64,000 bases of DNA from Lindgomyces ingoldianus (lineage: Eukaryota; Ascomycota; Dothideomycetes; Pleosporales; Lindgomycetaceae): assembly GCF_010093535.1 (NCBI RefSeq), contig NW_022985170.1:724016-788015 (forward strand), given 5' to 3'. This document shows, piece by piece, positions 10,998-22,800 of this stretch (position 1 is the first letter of the stretch; each line of letters opens with the position of its first letter). The position numbers were made by a program, and so were the translations under genes. The notes beneath the pieces are model-generated. The model did no database searches and was not told the origin of the DNA. It worked only from the letters and a program-made list of their open reading frames with translations.

Positions 10998-12581
10998 CTA
11001 ACCTGCTTGATACAGCCCCAAAGCCACAACATGCGGATTTATCATACTCAAATTAAAGGGCGTCAAAAGCAAGTCCGCGTCCGTCAACGCCACGAACATT
11101 GTCCCATTAACCGCAGGATCTCCTTCATACACCGCACTGGCTGGCTGATACGTGAAGCCTGCATTAACGCCCGTCACTATCAACGGTGTGTACGTAAGGT
11201 TGAGTTGCGAGACCCAAGCCACGAACTGCGGACTACCCGCCGAGGTAGATGTAACGTAGGAATTGTTCGGGCCCACATACTGACCCGGGGCGTCCCAAGT
11301 TAGGTTTACTTGCTTGCCGGGGAAGGAGAGAGGTTCAGAACGGTTACGTGTGATGCCTGGTCCACAGTTGTAGCCCGTGACGTTTAGGTTGAGGCAGGAT
11401 TCGTCGCTTGGGATGAGGCTGTCGCTAGGATCCGCGGTGCGGTTTCCAGAAACTTCATACGGCTTCGTATCGTTTGGCGAAAGCCGGTTTGGGTTCGGCT
11501 GGTTCACTATGTGCAGCACGGGGAAATTCTGCCATGCGAGTCTCGTCTGGCTTTCTGGGCATGAGCTAATATACGGTGCGAGATACGTCCAAGCCCAAGA
11601 CTGCGGAATACCGGTCTCAAACCACACGGGCTGGGGGTGGAGGCCGAGCATTTGGCGGAAAGACATTTGCTGGCGAGCTTCTGTGGCGATGGATTGTGAC
11701 AGCATTTGTCCGACCTCACGGGCGTCGAGGTGGTTAATGAAACCCCAGACTCCGGATTCCCCCCAGCGGGTTAGCTTTTGGTTGAAATCGATGAACTCGC
11801 GGACAGTCCGGTAGGGGTAATTGTACGTGCATTGGACGGGCGCTGCTTCGCCAAGCATGTTGCTAAGGAGAGTTGCGTGGCCGGTTTCTTGGATGGCCAT
11901 GAACGCAATGTAGGTGCGATCCTCGGCGGTAAGGCCTTCGGCAAGGAAGTCCTCATCTGAGAAAATAGCGAGACCATTGTTGAAGAGATCGAGTTCAATC
12001 CATTCTTGGTACAGGCCAAGTGCAATAGATTCGAAATCAAAGTCACTGTTAACCATGTATCGAGGCTCAGTGCCATTGGTACCAAGACCACCTAGTGTGT
12101 ATAAGCATCGAGAGATGAATTGGTAAAGGGGAATTAGACATACCAGCAGGCGTGTACGGAGCTGGCGCAGGATTAAGCAGAGTCCCATTAACGTTGTAAT
12201 AGGTTGCAGTTGGGTTGGGAGGTAATGGTGCTATTGACTGTGCTAAAGTGGCGTTTGCCATTACTGCGCCAGAAGTCGTCGGAGTGCCTGAGAAGGGCCC
12301 GTGGCTGGTTACGCCAGTGACATCACTACTCTTTCGAGGAGGAGCGGATGCTACCGAAATCTCGATTGCCTCCTTAAAGTCAGTTTGGAGACGCTGAATA
12401 CATCAGTGATACTTACAGAAACTTGAGAATCGGGACCGAAGACTGTTGCTACAGGACCTGTGGGTAGCTGGTTTGAAAGACCGGAAGCATCCGCGTTCGT
12501 GTACCCAGGTACCTGTGGTGTTGGGGCTGCCGCAGCCAGGGCAGAAAACAAAGTCGAAGAGTAGAAAGTTCTGGTCAGCAT
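10998..12581 (-). CDS. Rds1-like secreted stress-response protein (ferritin-like fold)
   Basis: Homologues of fission-yeast rds1 are induced by nutrient or other stress; the molecular role is unknown. Three exons on the minus strand: 12581-12417, 12372-12144, 12091-10998; 495 aa. Both introns (44 and 52 nt) have GTAAGT/GTATGT donors and AAG/TAG acceptors, and the second joins YTPAG to GLGTNGTEPRY. Residues 1-18 form a signal peptide (MLTRTFYSSTLFSALAAAAP). A low-complexity Ser/Thr/Pro stretch (20-130) precedes the ferritin-like helices (about 143-300), which contain DFDFESIALGLYQEWIELDL, YIAFMAIQETGHATLL and IATEARQQMSFRQMLG. The Glu and Glu-x-x-His-type positions expected in a four-helix di-iron-like fold are visible, but metal binding is inference. 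The C-terminal third has many N-x-S/T glycosylation sites. Probably secreted or cell-surface. Confidence 0.88.
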
Positions 12582-13976
12582 CTTGACGAAGTGTCCGACT
12601 ACCAGTTATTGAGGGCAATCCATTTTACTTGGGAGAACTGGGCTGTTATATGTCGCAGGCATATATAACTAACAATATCAGGTTGACGATAGCCCAGATA
12701 TTGCTAACCGCATCAAGTTGACGGTGATCATAAGCAAACCGTCTCAACAAATTGACATTGAAAATTTGTCTGCCAAAGCTATTGCCATGACTTCATGACA
12801 TGCTGAAGGCGGGAGGATATGCAGCCCAGCCTCAAAAAGTGAGCAAGCATCACAATCGAAGGAAATAGCTCGGAGCTAGAGGAAACAGCGCGAATTAAAT
12901 TGACCGGTAGAGCTTGATGAGCGAATGAAATCTAAATCAAAAAGAGCTTTCAAGTCCCGGGGTCCTGGAAAGGTGTGAGGACGCGTAGTTGTGGGTGTGG
13001 GTTTTTGTGAGAGTCTACATTAGAATGTAGTAGGTGACGATGCGATGACATGGTGGATCTCGGGAAGATTGAGACACTAGCGCCTCCGGAAAATTTGAGA
13101 TCCATGTCTCCCCCATGCAAGGCTAGGAACCGTCGGGGTTGGCAATCGGGAGTCTGGAGCTTTTTTGTACCTGATTGCGTTACATGCTGAGAGATTCGGC
13201 TTCTTCTCGATGTCATGAAGTGTGAGGAGATGGTAAGACAAACGGAAACAAATACACCCCCGGGTCCGGACCTAGGAACTTCTGTCCTGAGCGAAAACTA
13301 ACTCCTTTTAAGATAAGCCTAGCCACCATTAAGAATGCTTGGTCGCTTGCTATCTGGACATTCTGCGATGATGTGTGAGAGTGCTTGTAAGCTCGAGTGC
13401 TCAACGATGAGTTACCCAATCAACCATGGGCTTTGGCGTCCCACAATACTATACAAATCATATAGCTCCTCTAACCCCAGTCCACAATACATCACCCCGC
13501 TCATAAATCATGCCCGCTCCAGGCTTACAGCGCTGCTTCAAGAGTTCCAAGTCCTGAAGATGGGGCTGAGATCCACAGTAATTGACGTAATCAACTACAT
13601 GACCGAAGCAACGGTGATGATGCTATGTCATGTGGTTTGAAAGGCTGAAGTTTTTTTATTACTTACGTCTTTTTAGAGGGGTTTTGGTTCTACAGCAGCA
13701 GTATGGCATGCATTCGCGTTGCAGTCTTGCCACAGGACTTGTGCAATGTCTTTCTCTGTATCCACCAATAAAAGGATATTTATTGTCAGCAGCGAATCAC
13801 TCATGAGGTAGGTATTCGCGTGGGCTGGTGGATGGAGGAAGGGGGAAACCCAAATTACATAAACGTTCAATTGCACAAGAGGGAGTTGTCAGCTGGTCTG
13901 AAGAGCACGTCTGGGAAGCATCGGGGAGATTTTGCCAGATTCTGTTAGATTTTATCGTCTCTAGTCCTCCCTATAA
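12582..13976. other. Intergenic, 1.4 kb
   Basis: Promoter side of the Rds1-like gene on the left and the 3' end of TRM1 on the right. No coding frame with domain character was found. Confidence 0.4.
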
Positions 13977-16374
13977 TCACTGCGTGATTTTAGCTCGAGA
14001 CATTGGCCCCCAGTTCTCTCTCGGCGCGAGTTGATATCGAACATACTTTCCCCTGTCGTGGTCTTTGCCGAGTTCATCGTTGAACACGACTTTATACTTA
14101 GCACTGAGGTATGATGGTGAAGCATCACTGGATCCCTCTATTATTCTGGATACGCTGGAGTCGTTACTCTCTGCGTTGCCAATTGCCTTATTCGATTCGC
14201 TTGTAGAGCTCTCAACAACCTCCACGGCAGCATTCCTTGTGAAATCTTCTTCCTTCTCTTTCTCAAGCCCCATCTGATAGGCGCTGGATTTAGATATGAT
14301 GTTGTAACCAGGAATCTCCTTCTTTAATGGTTTCTTGAGAGGAGCTCTTTGGCGGGCCCATTCCAGCATGATGTGCCAGATATCTGTCCAAGAAGCATCT
14401 GTCCGGATGGATCCAGGCTTACAGTGACTCATAGCGACCCTGAACCCAGCTGAACGCAGAGCCCCACGCATTGCAGCGAGTGGCGGGGCTTGGCAATGTA
14501 TGACCTTAGCAACCGAACTCGGAATGAAGAAGAACGGATGATGGTCAATCTCAGCAGGATCCGCTTTTGGAATGAATGGGTGTAATTGGCGAGGGGCATC
14601 TGGCATCTGAGTTTTTACGTCCCGAACGCCGAATGTGATTTCCTCAAGTGCGATACGAAGCATACCCTCCATACGGTCTTTCGTTGCGTAGGTTTCCCGG
14701 TCAACATCTTGAAGCCCTGCTAGCATTCTCTCGACGAATGCTGAATTATGTAATGGACCGCCGTACATGGGACCAGAGAGCTACAGGGTTGTTAGCAGCA
14801 TAAGAACAAGGAGACGCATGAAGACGTACATGGGTCTTGATGCCACAATGCTCGCAGAGTTGATTTGCAGACGGCCCTTGCGCAAATCCATGCTTATACG
14901 ATGGTTTTCCATCCTTAGTCGTGTTGGGTTTGTTACGAGCAAGGAACTGAGTCGACCAAGATCCGCATCCACTTTGACAGTGATATACAAGCATAGTCTT
15001 GCCAGCTAGAAGCTTGACGTCGTTGGGAGATTTCCGTATACGAACAAAGACTCGAATGTAGTAATCGATTGAAAGAGAGAGGAGGGGCTCAATAGCCATT
15101 CCATATCGAGCGGCCGAGGAAGCGATTGCATGCAGAATCAATCGAAGTCCCCCTTCATGGCATGGCTCTCCTTTCAACGGCAAACCACCGTATTGGGAGT
15201 ATGTCTTTTCCAGGTAGCCATGCGATGCAAATATTGCTGAATCTGTGCAAGTCACGCAGAGCAATCCTTCATCGTTTATTGCTTGGATGGAAGCATCAAT
15301 GAATGGAGCTGCCGTGCCGTAGGGATCAAGGTCGATGACATCATAGCCATGCTTCTCTACAAAGCTATACATGTGAGCAATAGCATTCCCTGCGTTTACA
15401 GTGATCCTATCTTCGAGCTTGTTATGCTTCACGTTGAGCTTGATAGAGTCAGTAGCCCGGCTAGACAAGTCATTAGCCGTGATAGAAGTTGCGAAAGGGA
15501 TCTCATTCGCGTAACGCAGCGCTCTAAGACCGGTGGCGGAAAGTGCATCAAGAATCTTGAACGGAGGTTTGTACGAGTCGGTTCCATTCGTGGTGTTCTT
15601 GGACTGATCGGACGCTCCTGCTGTATGTAGGGGTGCATCACCGACACTAGGATTCTCTGCAGGGGCCTCCAGAACGATATCCACCTCCTCAGGGTCTCTA
15701 TTGCCTGCAATATCTGCCATTGTATTAACTTCGCCGGTCTCCTCAACCCTCCTCTTCTTCGAGGGTGATTCCGCCCGCTCAGATACATCAAGATGTCCAT
15801 CGCCAACCGCGCCCTGACAAATGTTCTTCTTTTTCTCCTCCCGTTTTTTTCTTTTCTTCATTTTCATTGTAGACTGTTCGTGCTTCTGTCGTTTCCGCTC
15901 GACGAAATCCTGCCCAAATGTTTTGATCGCGAGGACACTCAGGTCTCGATTGAACTGTTGTATTGGATTGTAGAAAACTTGCTGTCTCGCAGTATCTTCC
16001 TTGGACATTTTCGGGTCAGTCGAGGTTGGTATGCCGTGGGGTACGAGGATGTGAGCAAGGCCTTCCTTGATGGTGGTGTATTCTTTTCCTCCATGGCTAA
16101 TGGTCTGGCCAGCTTTCGGAGGTGCCTCGATTGTGTTCATTGAATGCAAAGGCGCTCTAGCTGCTGCTGCGACTTGTACGAGCGCCATCCCAGGTGAGCT
16201 TCGGATTGATCGTGAGAGTTCGCTACAGAAATCCCAAGCACTTCGCGTCGGGAGTTGGCGGGCTCGTGGCGCACATAGGAGGCGGAGGAGAAGGGAAAGA
16301 CCTGCCAGGGTTTCCGGAGACAGAAGGGTATCCGGTGCAGGCCTCAATGGTAGATATTGTGATCGAAGGGACAA
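13977..16374 (-). CDS. TRM1: tRNA (guanine26-N2)-dimethyltransferase
   Basis: Makes m2,2G at position 26 of tRNAs in nucleus and mitochondria using S-adenosylmethionine. Two exons on the minus strand, 16374-14830 and 14780-13977, with a 49-nt intron joining HCGIKTH to LSGPMYGGPLHN. The SAM-binding region ILDALSATGLRALRYANEI and the catalytic YDVIDLDPYGTAAPF are intact. Zinc-type cysteines occur in CQSGCGSW and CEHCG. A fungal-style basic insert (KMKKRKKREEKKKN, then SPSKKRRVEE), likely a nuclear signal, interrupts the N-terminal half. The longest frame starts at 16374 (782 aa) with an Arg/Leu/Ser-rich, nearly acid-free leader. Internal in-frame ATGs at 16188 and 16140 would give ~720 or 704 aa. 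Yeast TRM1 uses alternative starts for mitochondrial and nuclear forms, which may also apply here. Confidence 0.93.
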
Positions 16375-16838
16375 CGCTACTCCAAGTTGGTGAAAGCCAA
16401 TGGAGCGTGAAGCTCGATGAAATTATTTTTGGCCGCGAATTAAGCTTAAACTTAGCGTCTTGGCGGCCATATTCACTGCAGCCACACAGCCCCTCCTTCC
16501 TGTCAAAGACGCTGATACCAGCACTGTTACTTATCACGCTATAAGACAACAGTCTGTTGCTGCTTTGCCTTATCTCTTCCAGTCATTACACTGGGCTGGC
16601 AAATAATTAGGCTATCTTCTCGTATTCGATCCTTCAGGGATGGGAGGTCAGCAGTTGCCTAGATCTAGCTCCCAAACGGGACCGGTTTGAACCTCATCCC
16701 GACCGTCCCAGCCCCTTATCCATCTTCTCTCTCAAACAAAAGGCGAAATTCCGCCATCCCTTTCGTTCTTGTGTCCTCTACTGCTTTCCACGACCCAATC
16801 TCGCAATCTTTGACTGTCATTCGACTCTCAGCCCCACC
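16375..16838. promoter_or_regulatory. Divergent intergenic region, TRM1 / one-TM protein
   Basis: About 460 bp between two head-to-head starts. The side adjoining 16839 is a CT-rich leader. No named element was identified. Confidence 0.35.
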
Positions 16839-18068
16839 ATGGGAAGAACCGCTGTGCCCGCTCCTGCTGCGAGCTATCGGGACGATCCGGACGCTGTATC
16901 AATGCATACAACACCCGAAGACTACACTTATGACGACGCGCCCGAAATCTCAGGTCTGCCTCCTTCATATGCCGACAGCGAGAGCAGCCCCGCTGCTCCT
17001 ATCCTCAGACACATCCCGCCTCCTTCCAACCGAAGGAATCACAACAATGTTCTGGTCATGTCCGGTGGCAAAGTTCAAGTATGCGAGACACAGACGTTGA
17101 TGGATGCTCGCTATGATACCGACCCCGAGTATCTGGAAGAAGGCATACGCTCTTTCTCGCAGCAGGCTCCGATTCCGTTTGTGTATATAATGGGAACGCA
17201 CAAAGAGACTACCCGGCGAGGGGATAAAAAAGAGACGAAGGAGGTCACAGATTTCAGGATTGTCATGAGCATGCAATCATATCTGAGGAATAATTTTGAC
17301 GAGCGTGACACAAGTTCGATGAGCCTCCAAACCGTAGAGAACGGAGAAAAGGTACATCGAGGCACCTTCATGAAGAAGAGGGCTCCCGGTTTCAAGCGTG
17401 ACCTCGAAATTGGTATTCCTAAGCCTGAGCTCAAGGAGTGGTGTCATCGATACTGCGCGTCACCTTCCATGCTGAGGATCTTCCGTCTTCGTCGCGAAAT
17501 CACGGGATTCGATGAGACCTTTTTGAAAAGCCGTCTTGAAGGCTTGATTCGTAGCACAAACTATCGTGGACATATCAAAATATCCTTTCCGATCGAAGAC
17601 AAGAACGTCGACATATACACCACTAACCGCATCAACGAATGGAGGTTGAAAAAGTGGATCTGCTGGATCTTCTATCTCACATTCCTTTGGATCTTCACAT
17701 GGCCATACCTCTTCTTCGCCACTAAACGCTACGCCATCGTCAAAGCTGAATGGCCTTTCTCAAAGACCGATGAATACGGCAACAAGAAATACACGACGAT
17801 AAGCGAGGAGCAATGGTTTGAGAAATGGCATGTTGGTATTAGGCGATTGGCACTGGACCGATTCGACGGTGAAACCTCTGAGCAACAGCTTGCAGGTGTT
17901 ATTGCACGTCCTGAAGACCCTCCAATGCCCGGAAACATCCGCACTGGACATACAGGTGTCGATAACGCTGTTGGCCTCCTCACGCAAGGCTTTCAGGTAG
18001 CCAGCGCTATCTCTCGCGGCGACAATCTGTCGCGAGGTCTCCAGGGTGGGTGGGGATACGACAACTGA
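16839..18068 (+). CDS. Uncharacterised conserved fungal membrane protein, one TM segment
   Basis: Intronless, 409 aa; the start has an excellent context (CCACCATGG). The N-terminus (1-75) is acidic and Pro/Ser-rich with PPSY motifs. A folded region (about 75-265) contains GGKVQVCETQTLMDARYD, a Cys-Glu-His/Arg patch around WCHRYCASPSMLRIFRLRRE and FDETFLKSRLEGLIRSTNYRG. One long hydrophobic segment lies at about 272-297 (WICWIFYLTFLWIFTWPYLF). The C-terminus (300-409) is soluble with a Gly/Arg-rich end. I recognise it as the type of protein found widely in ascomycetes without an assigned function and will not name one. It is head-to-head with TRM1. Confidence 0.85.
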   Translation: MGRTAVPAPAASYRDDPDAVSMHTTPEDYTYDDAPEISGLPPSYADSESSPAAPILRHIPPPSNRRNHNNVLVMSGGKVQVCETQTLMDARYDTDPEYLEEGIRSFSQQAPIPFVYIMGTHKETTRRGDKKETKEVTDFRIVMSMQSYLRNNFDERDTSSMSLQTVENGEKVHRGTFMKKRAPGFKRDLEIGIPKPELKEWCHRYCASPSMLRIFRLRREITGFDETFLKSRLEGLIRSTNYRGHIKISFPIEDKNVDIYTTNRINEWRLKKWICWIFYLTFLWIFTWPYLFFATKRYAIVKAEWPFSKTDEYGNKKYTTISEEQWFEKWHVGIRRLALDRFDGETSEQQLAGVIARPEDPPMPGNIRTGHTGVDNAVGLLTQGFQVASAISRGDNLSRGLQGGWGYDN

Positions 18069-19319
18069 ACCACGATGTTTGGAGTCTGTAATTCCAATGT
18101 GTGAATATTTCCGTTTAAGGGTCTGGTTTCTCATGTGCTCCTTTTGGTCCATTGCTTGTCTCATACCACACCTTTCATAGCCGAGCTTTCTTACCTTTAG
18201 TTGTTTGTTTGCTTATAATGTCCTTACGAAATTGATCTTAAAGTACTGTGGGAGTTTTGAGGAGACCAGGAGTACTAGAAACACTATCTCAGAAACCACT
18301 CCTTGGATGAGTCTCAAGAATCGCATCTAATTGATGGCAAAGGATTTCAGTCTAGTTAATCCGTATTGAAATGCAATATATGCATCCATCCCTCATTATT
18401 GATATCACATCTCGGAATAGCGTACGATTCAATCTCGCAAATACGAGCATTCAATCCTTCACTCAGCATTACGGATTCTCTATATCTTTCAAAAAAAAAA
18501 AAAAAAAGCCTAATTAGTGAACTGGTGAATTAGTCTTCTGGAAATGGTCTAGCGTATTGTGGGGCAAAGTGTATTTTTAGAGAACGTGGATCTCCATTGG
18601 ATCGGGTGGCGCAGCGAAGCTTTGGCATGTCACCTCACCTGCTCAGCACCATCGCAACAGCATCATGCCGGCCGGCCTGGTTGAGGAGGGGTTTGAAGGC
18701 TTAGCAGGCAGACAGACAGAGACTAGGCCAGGACGGGTGAGAATTAACTCGACTTTCCGATTCTAATCGTCCATGGTTATGACATTGCTAGCCTCAACCC
18801 AGTCGATCACCCAGAACGCTGCACAGTAGATGATGGAAGAAGTTTCATGTGTGAGCTCAAGCAGAGGCACCTCTTTCCCCAAGCACTGCTCGCCTTTACT
18901 CTCGCTCTTACTGGCTCCTGTTTTCGATCCCGCTAAACGAAAATGCGTGCATATGACACCTGATGCTGATCGCCTCCCAAGTCGGAACCGGAAACAAATG
19001 GATTCAATGAATGCACGCACCTTGTCACGTCGTATGCTTTGAAGTAGCATCGCATCGGGGCGCGAAGTTCGGGATCCTTTGTCTGGGTTGGATGGTGCTG
19101 GTGTAAGCTCGATAGTGGATCGTGATATCTGAGCCACTGTTAGGCACGCTGCTATAAACGTCACAGACTACAATGCATATAAATCTCTCCATCCTCGCTT
19201 CTAATCCCCATCATCAAGCAACATCTTCCCATCTAGCAATCAAGATTCAATCATCTACTAAAGCACACACTCGCTTCTCAAACTACTAGCAGTCACTACT
19301 CCCTCAATCAACTACCAAA
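18069..19319. other. Intergenic, with a 17-nt A run
   Basis: No gene is supported. A homopolymer of 17 A lies at 18491-18507. The right end is the promoter and leader of the small secreted protein. Confidence 0.45.
19178..19184 (+). promoter_or_regulatory. TATA box of the small secreted protein
   Basis: TATAAAT lies 136 bp before the ATG at 19320, followed by a long C/T- and CA-rich leader. A second TATAAA core sits at 19153. Strong TATA boxes of this kind go with inducible fungal genes. Confidence 0.55.
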
Positions 19320-19821
19320 ATGAAGACCTTCGCCTTCGCTTCCTTTCTCTCCCTCCTCACCCTGAACTCCGCTGCTCCAACCCAAGTCGAATCTCGCACC
19401 CCCGGCAATGTCCTAATCTGTACTGGTGAAGACTATACAGGGACATGTGAGACTATATCCGCTCCCTTCTACACCTGCCAGAAGCTGGAGGCCCCCTACT
19501 TCAAGAACGTAGGAAGTTTCAGGCCTGATGCTGGAGCCTATTGCAGGATCACTTAGTAAGCTACTCGCACATCTCATGAACTTCCTATCCCCCCTATGAG
19601 CTCTTGAAGATAGGGACCAGAACGAAGTGACTAGCGGCTAACGGAGGAACAGCACTGCCGATTCATGTACGACCCATGGCGATGCATTCATCTGGCCCGA
19701 TAGTGGTGCGCCGAATCTCCACCACTGGGATGATGTGGCCACAGGGCAGAATATTGATGCAGGGAGCATGATGACGAGCTTCTTGTGCCAAGAGTGCAGT
19801 GGTTGTACTGTTAAAGAGTAG
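19320..19821 (+). CDS. Small cysteine-rich secreted protein (effector-like)
   Basis: Two exons, 19320-19555 and 19653-19821; the 97-nt intron has a GTAAGC donor, a GCTAAC branch site 11 nt from the acceptor, and CAG. The protein is 134 aa with a clear signal peptide (1-18, MKTFAFASFLSLLTLNSA). Eight cysteines, at residues 34, 43, 53, 75, 84, 124, 127 and 130, suggest four disulfides. The core has the spacing C-x8-C, a PYFKNVGSFRPDAGAYC block and CTTHGDAFIW; the C-terminus ends in a CxxCxxC cluster. The block with NVGSF and GPD-like turns recalls a beta/gamma-crystallin-type Greek key, which is only an impression. Role unknown; secretion is well supported, an effector role is inference. Confidence 0.82.
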
Positions 19822-22800
19822 AGACGGAAACAACTTTGGGAATTTGTAATTAAATAACGGAACGGTAAGGATTGCTTTGCACTGTGTGTGCGGAGTCACT
19901 CCTTTTGCAATAATGGATTTAACATTAATGTAATATATTAAGAATGAGAATATGTATCATTGAAGTAACAGGAAGTATAGATGGACGACCTAGATTTTCG
20001 TGCGGCCGTTCCGAACCATAGTTCGCACGCCCAACAAACCAAAAACGGGAAAAGATTCATGAAGGCCACCGACAAACCTCTTCCTAACTCCATAGCCCTT
20101 ATAGTCCCGTGCCTAGATTTCAAGCGAAAGAACTCCATTCTAGCCATGTCCTCGATAGTCTTCGCGACAACATCGTGTGCATTCCCAAACTCCCATTAGG
20201 CTACATTGCTAAATTTCCACACTGCAGAACTTCTGTCAGCCCTTTTCTGAACCCCATTATGTCTAAGGACACACGACCCCTGCGCCAAAAACACCACATC
20301 ACATCTCAATGCAAAGGTTGGCTGCAGCCCACAACTAGCGGGCATATCATCAATCTCCTCCTCCATCTCATCTTCCCCTCTCCGTCCTCCTCAGTTCCTA
20401 CAATCATACTCATCTTCCCCACCACCACATCTACCTGCCTCTAGGGCTGTCTCCCTTCCATTTATATCCTCGCGTTTTCCTTAAATACCTCCGTCTTCTT
20501 CTCCGCAACCTCCATCCAAATCTACCACCACCTGCATCAGCGCAATAATCCTATCTGTTGGCTAAATCATAGCGTCTGGGCCGAGAGCCTCAATGTTGCA
20601 GTCCGATGTTACTATCTTGACACTCCCTGTAGCTTAGGGTTTGTGGATGAGGGATTTGAGTTGCGAGGATGTGGGAGGAGGGGCCAGAGGGGTTGGAGAA
20701 GGTGGGGATAGGTGTGGAGGGCAGGCTTTCTAGTGCTTGTTTTTAGAGTCTTGAGTTGTCTATGGTTTGTTAGGTGCCATATTGTTGAACTTGTAGTTGG
20801 GTAGAATGCAAGAGATATTGAGAGCGTCCATAATAGAAGTTGTCAATAGAGTAGAGTGGAGTATATGTGGAACCATGTGAGTAGGAAGGCGAGGATCTAA
20901 CAGCCATTCATACGACAGACAGGATTTGACACAATGAAGCAGGTAGGCAGGATAACCGCGAAAGGGTTCTGCACCATTTCCTTCTCAACCATAAGAGATC
21001 ACCCAATCCGAAGTCGATGGAAGTCCTAGTAATTTCTTCTAGTAGGAAGTAAGGAGTCAGGGACCAGCGCAGATTATCATGATAGATAGTGAAAGATATG
21101 GGATATTTCATGTGATAGAAGAAAATTGTTTCATAAAATTTGGTGAGACTTAAGACCATAAGCCCTTATGTCACTCTTATACACATCCAAAAGCAAAATA
21201 AATTGCAACCTTTCATCCATCCTCTGAATAGCCTTCTGGATCTCCACTTTCCCTTCTATCCCCGAATCGAGGACGCACACCCACCACCCACCTTGTTCGG
21301 ACATATCATGTTTCGGGCATTTTTTCTAACTCCTGTTTATACTCCAAAGAGTCGTATGTGAATACTATTTCCCGACACCGATCCAAATCCAAGCTCTGCC
21401 TAGTACTAGGTTGTTCTCCAGTCGCTTAAGCCCAGTGTCAATTCATTTGATTTAGTTTTCCAATGTGCCTAGCTAGCTTGACTTCTTGAAGATCACTACA
21501 TCAACCCGCGACACCCATTGCTGAAGTCCATAGAAAATCAATCGCTCTCCAGGAACTCGAAGGTATTGAATTTCCAGGGTTCGTTTCGCAGCTCTGAGGG
21601 AACATCGTCGTTACCCCAGCCATGTAATGCTCCTGCTGGCAGGATTTGCTTCAAGGATTGAAGCTGACCTCGGCGCACTTGACTGGCGTGGTCCCCGCTA
21701 TTGATGCCTCTTCCTTCGCTGCGTCGGCTGCGACCATTGGATTTCTGGCTGGGTGCAATTTCGTAGGTGCCGAGAATTGCTTTCTCCGGGGTCAATCTTC
21801 CGAAATCCTTAGTAGAGCCGGATTTACGTTGTCCCTGGCTGAAGGTTGGTCGTCCATTGTTCCGGTTCATCGTGATAGTATTTGAGGTAACACAGGATCA
21901 TTGCAGTTACCCCAGAGTGTTAGCATTTGCCCCGCCCCCCCAAGACATTAAATATACTCACTTATCCCAGAGAACAGTGCTGCCCTAACTTCGGCGCTGT
22001 CGCACCAATGTCAAAGCTGATGTGTATGTGAGGAAGACCGGAGGTGATGGCTTGGGTAGAGGCGGGTAGTTGAGCAAAGTTCCCTAAGCTATTCGGCTAG
22101 ACGTGGGAAGGGGCGAAAACAGTTTCGCATGTGTAGAGATCGTAGATGCGAAAGACTGATATCGATCTTGTTAATATAGCGAGTGGTAGGCAACAGCTGT
22201 GGAGGCTTGATGTGATCCCAATTACATACCTACACCTAACTCTGAAAAATCGCTACCACTACAGTTAGTATAATGCCGTTATTTAATATAGTAGGAACGA
22301 AGGAAACTTACATGTTACTAACGGAGTCATTCTATTTTGGTGGTAGGTGAGTTCTGAGAGAGCGGAACCTGACCGTCAAAGATATTCCCCAATACAATTC
22401 GAACGTCATCAGTATTCATCACGTTTAGGTAGTGAATCTGTAGAGAATTGATCTTACCCAGAACTAGGAGAAGATCCTTAGATCTCCCCGTAATTAGGCT
22501 TCAGATACGGCAACATCTATTAACGCGCCTCTATAGTCCAGGGAGTAATTCCGGCCGTAGACTACATTAACTCAGGAGAGGCCTTCATTAATCAGTAGTT
22601 GAATCTCCCAAATAATAAAGGCTGCATTTAACTAATCAAGCTTTTGCCTTTCTAAAAGTCGATACCCTGCTCTTGGAGGACACCGATGAGGATCTGAAGT
22701 GCAGAAAGGAGATTGTCGAATATAGTGCAGCGCCACACCATTTAATCATCTATTCACATAGTACTAGGATAAGTATACTGGATCTACTTGAAAATATAAT

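Noticed and set aside
21538..21870. Minus-strand frame of 110 codons as a gene
   Set aside because: It lacks recognisable domains, and no clear partner exon or promoter was found.
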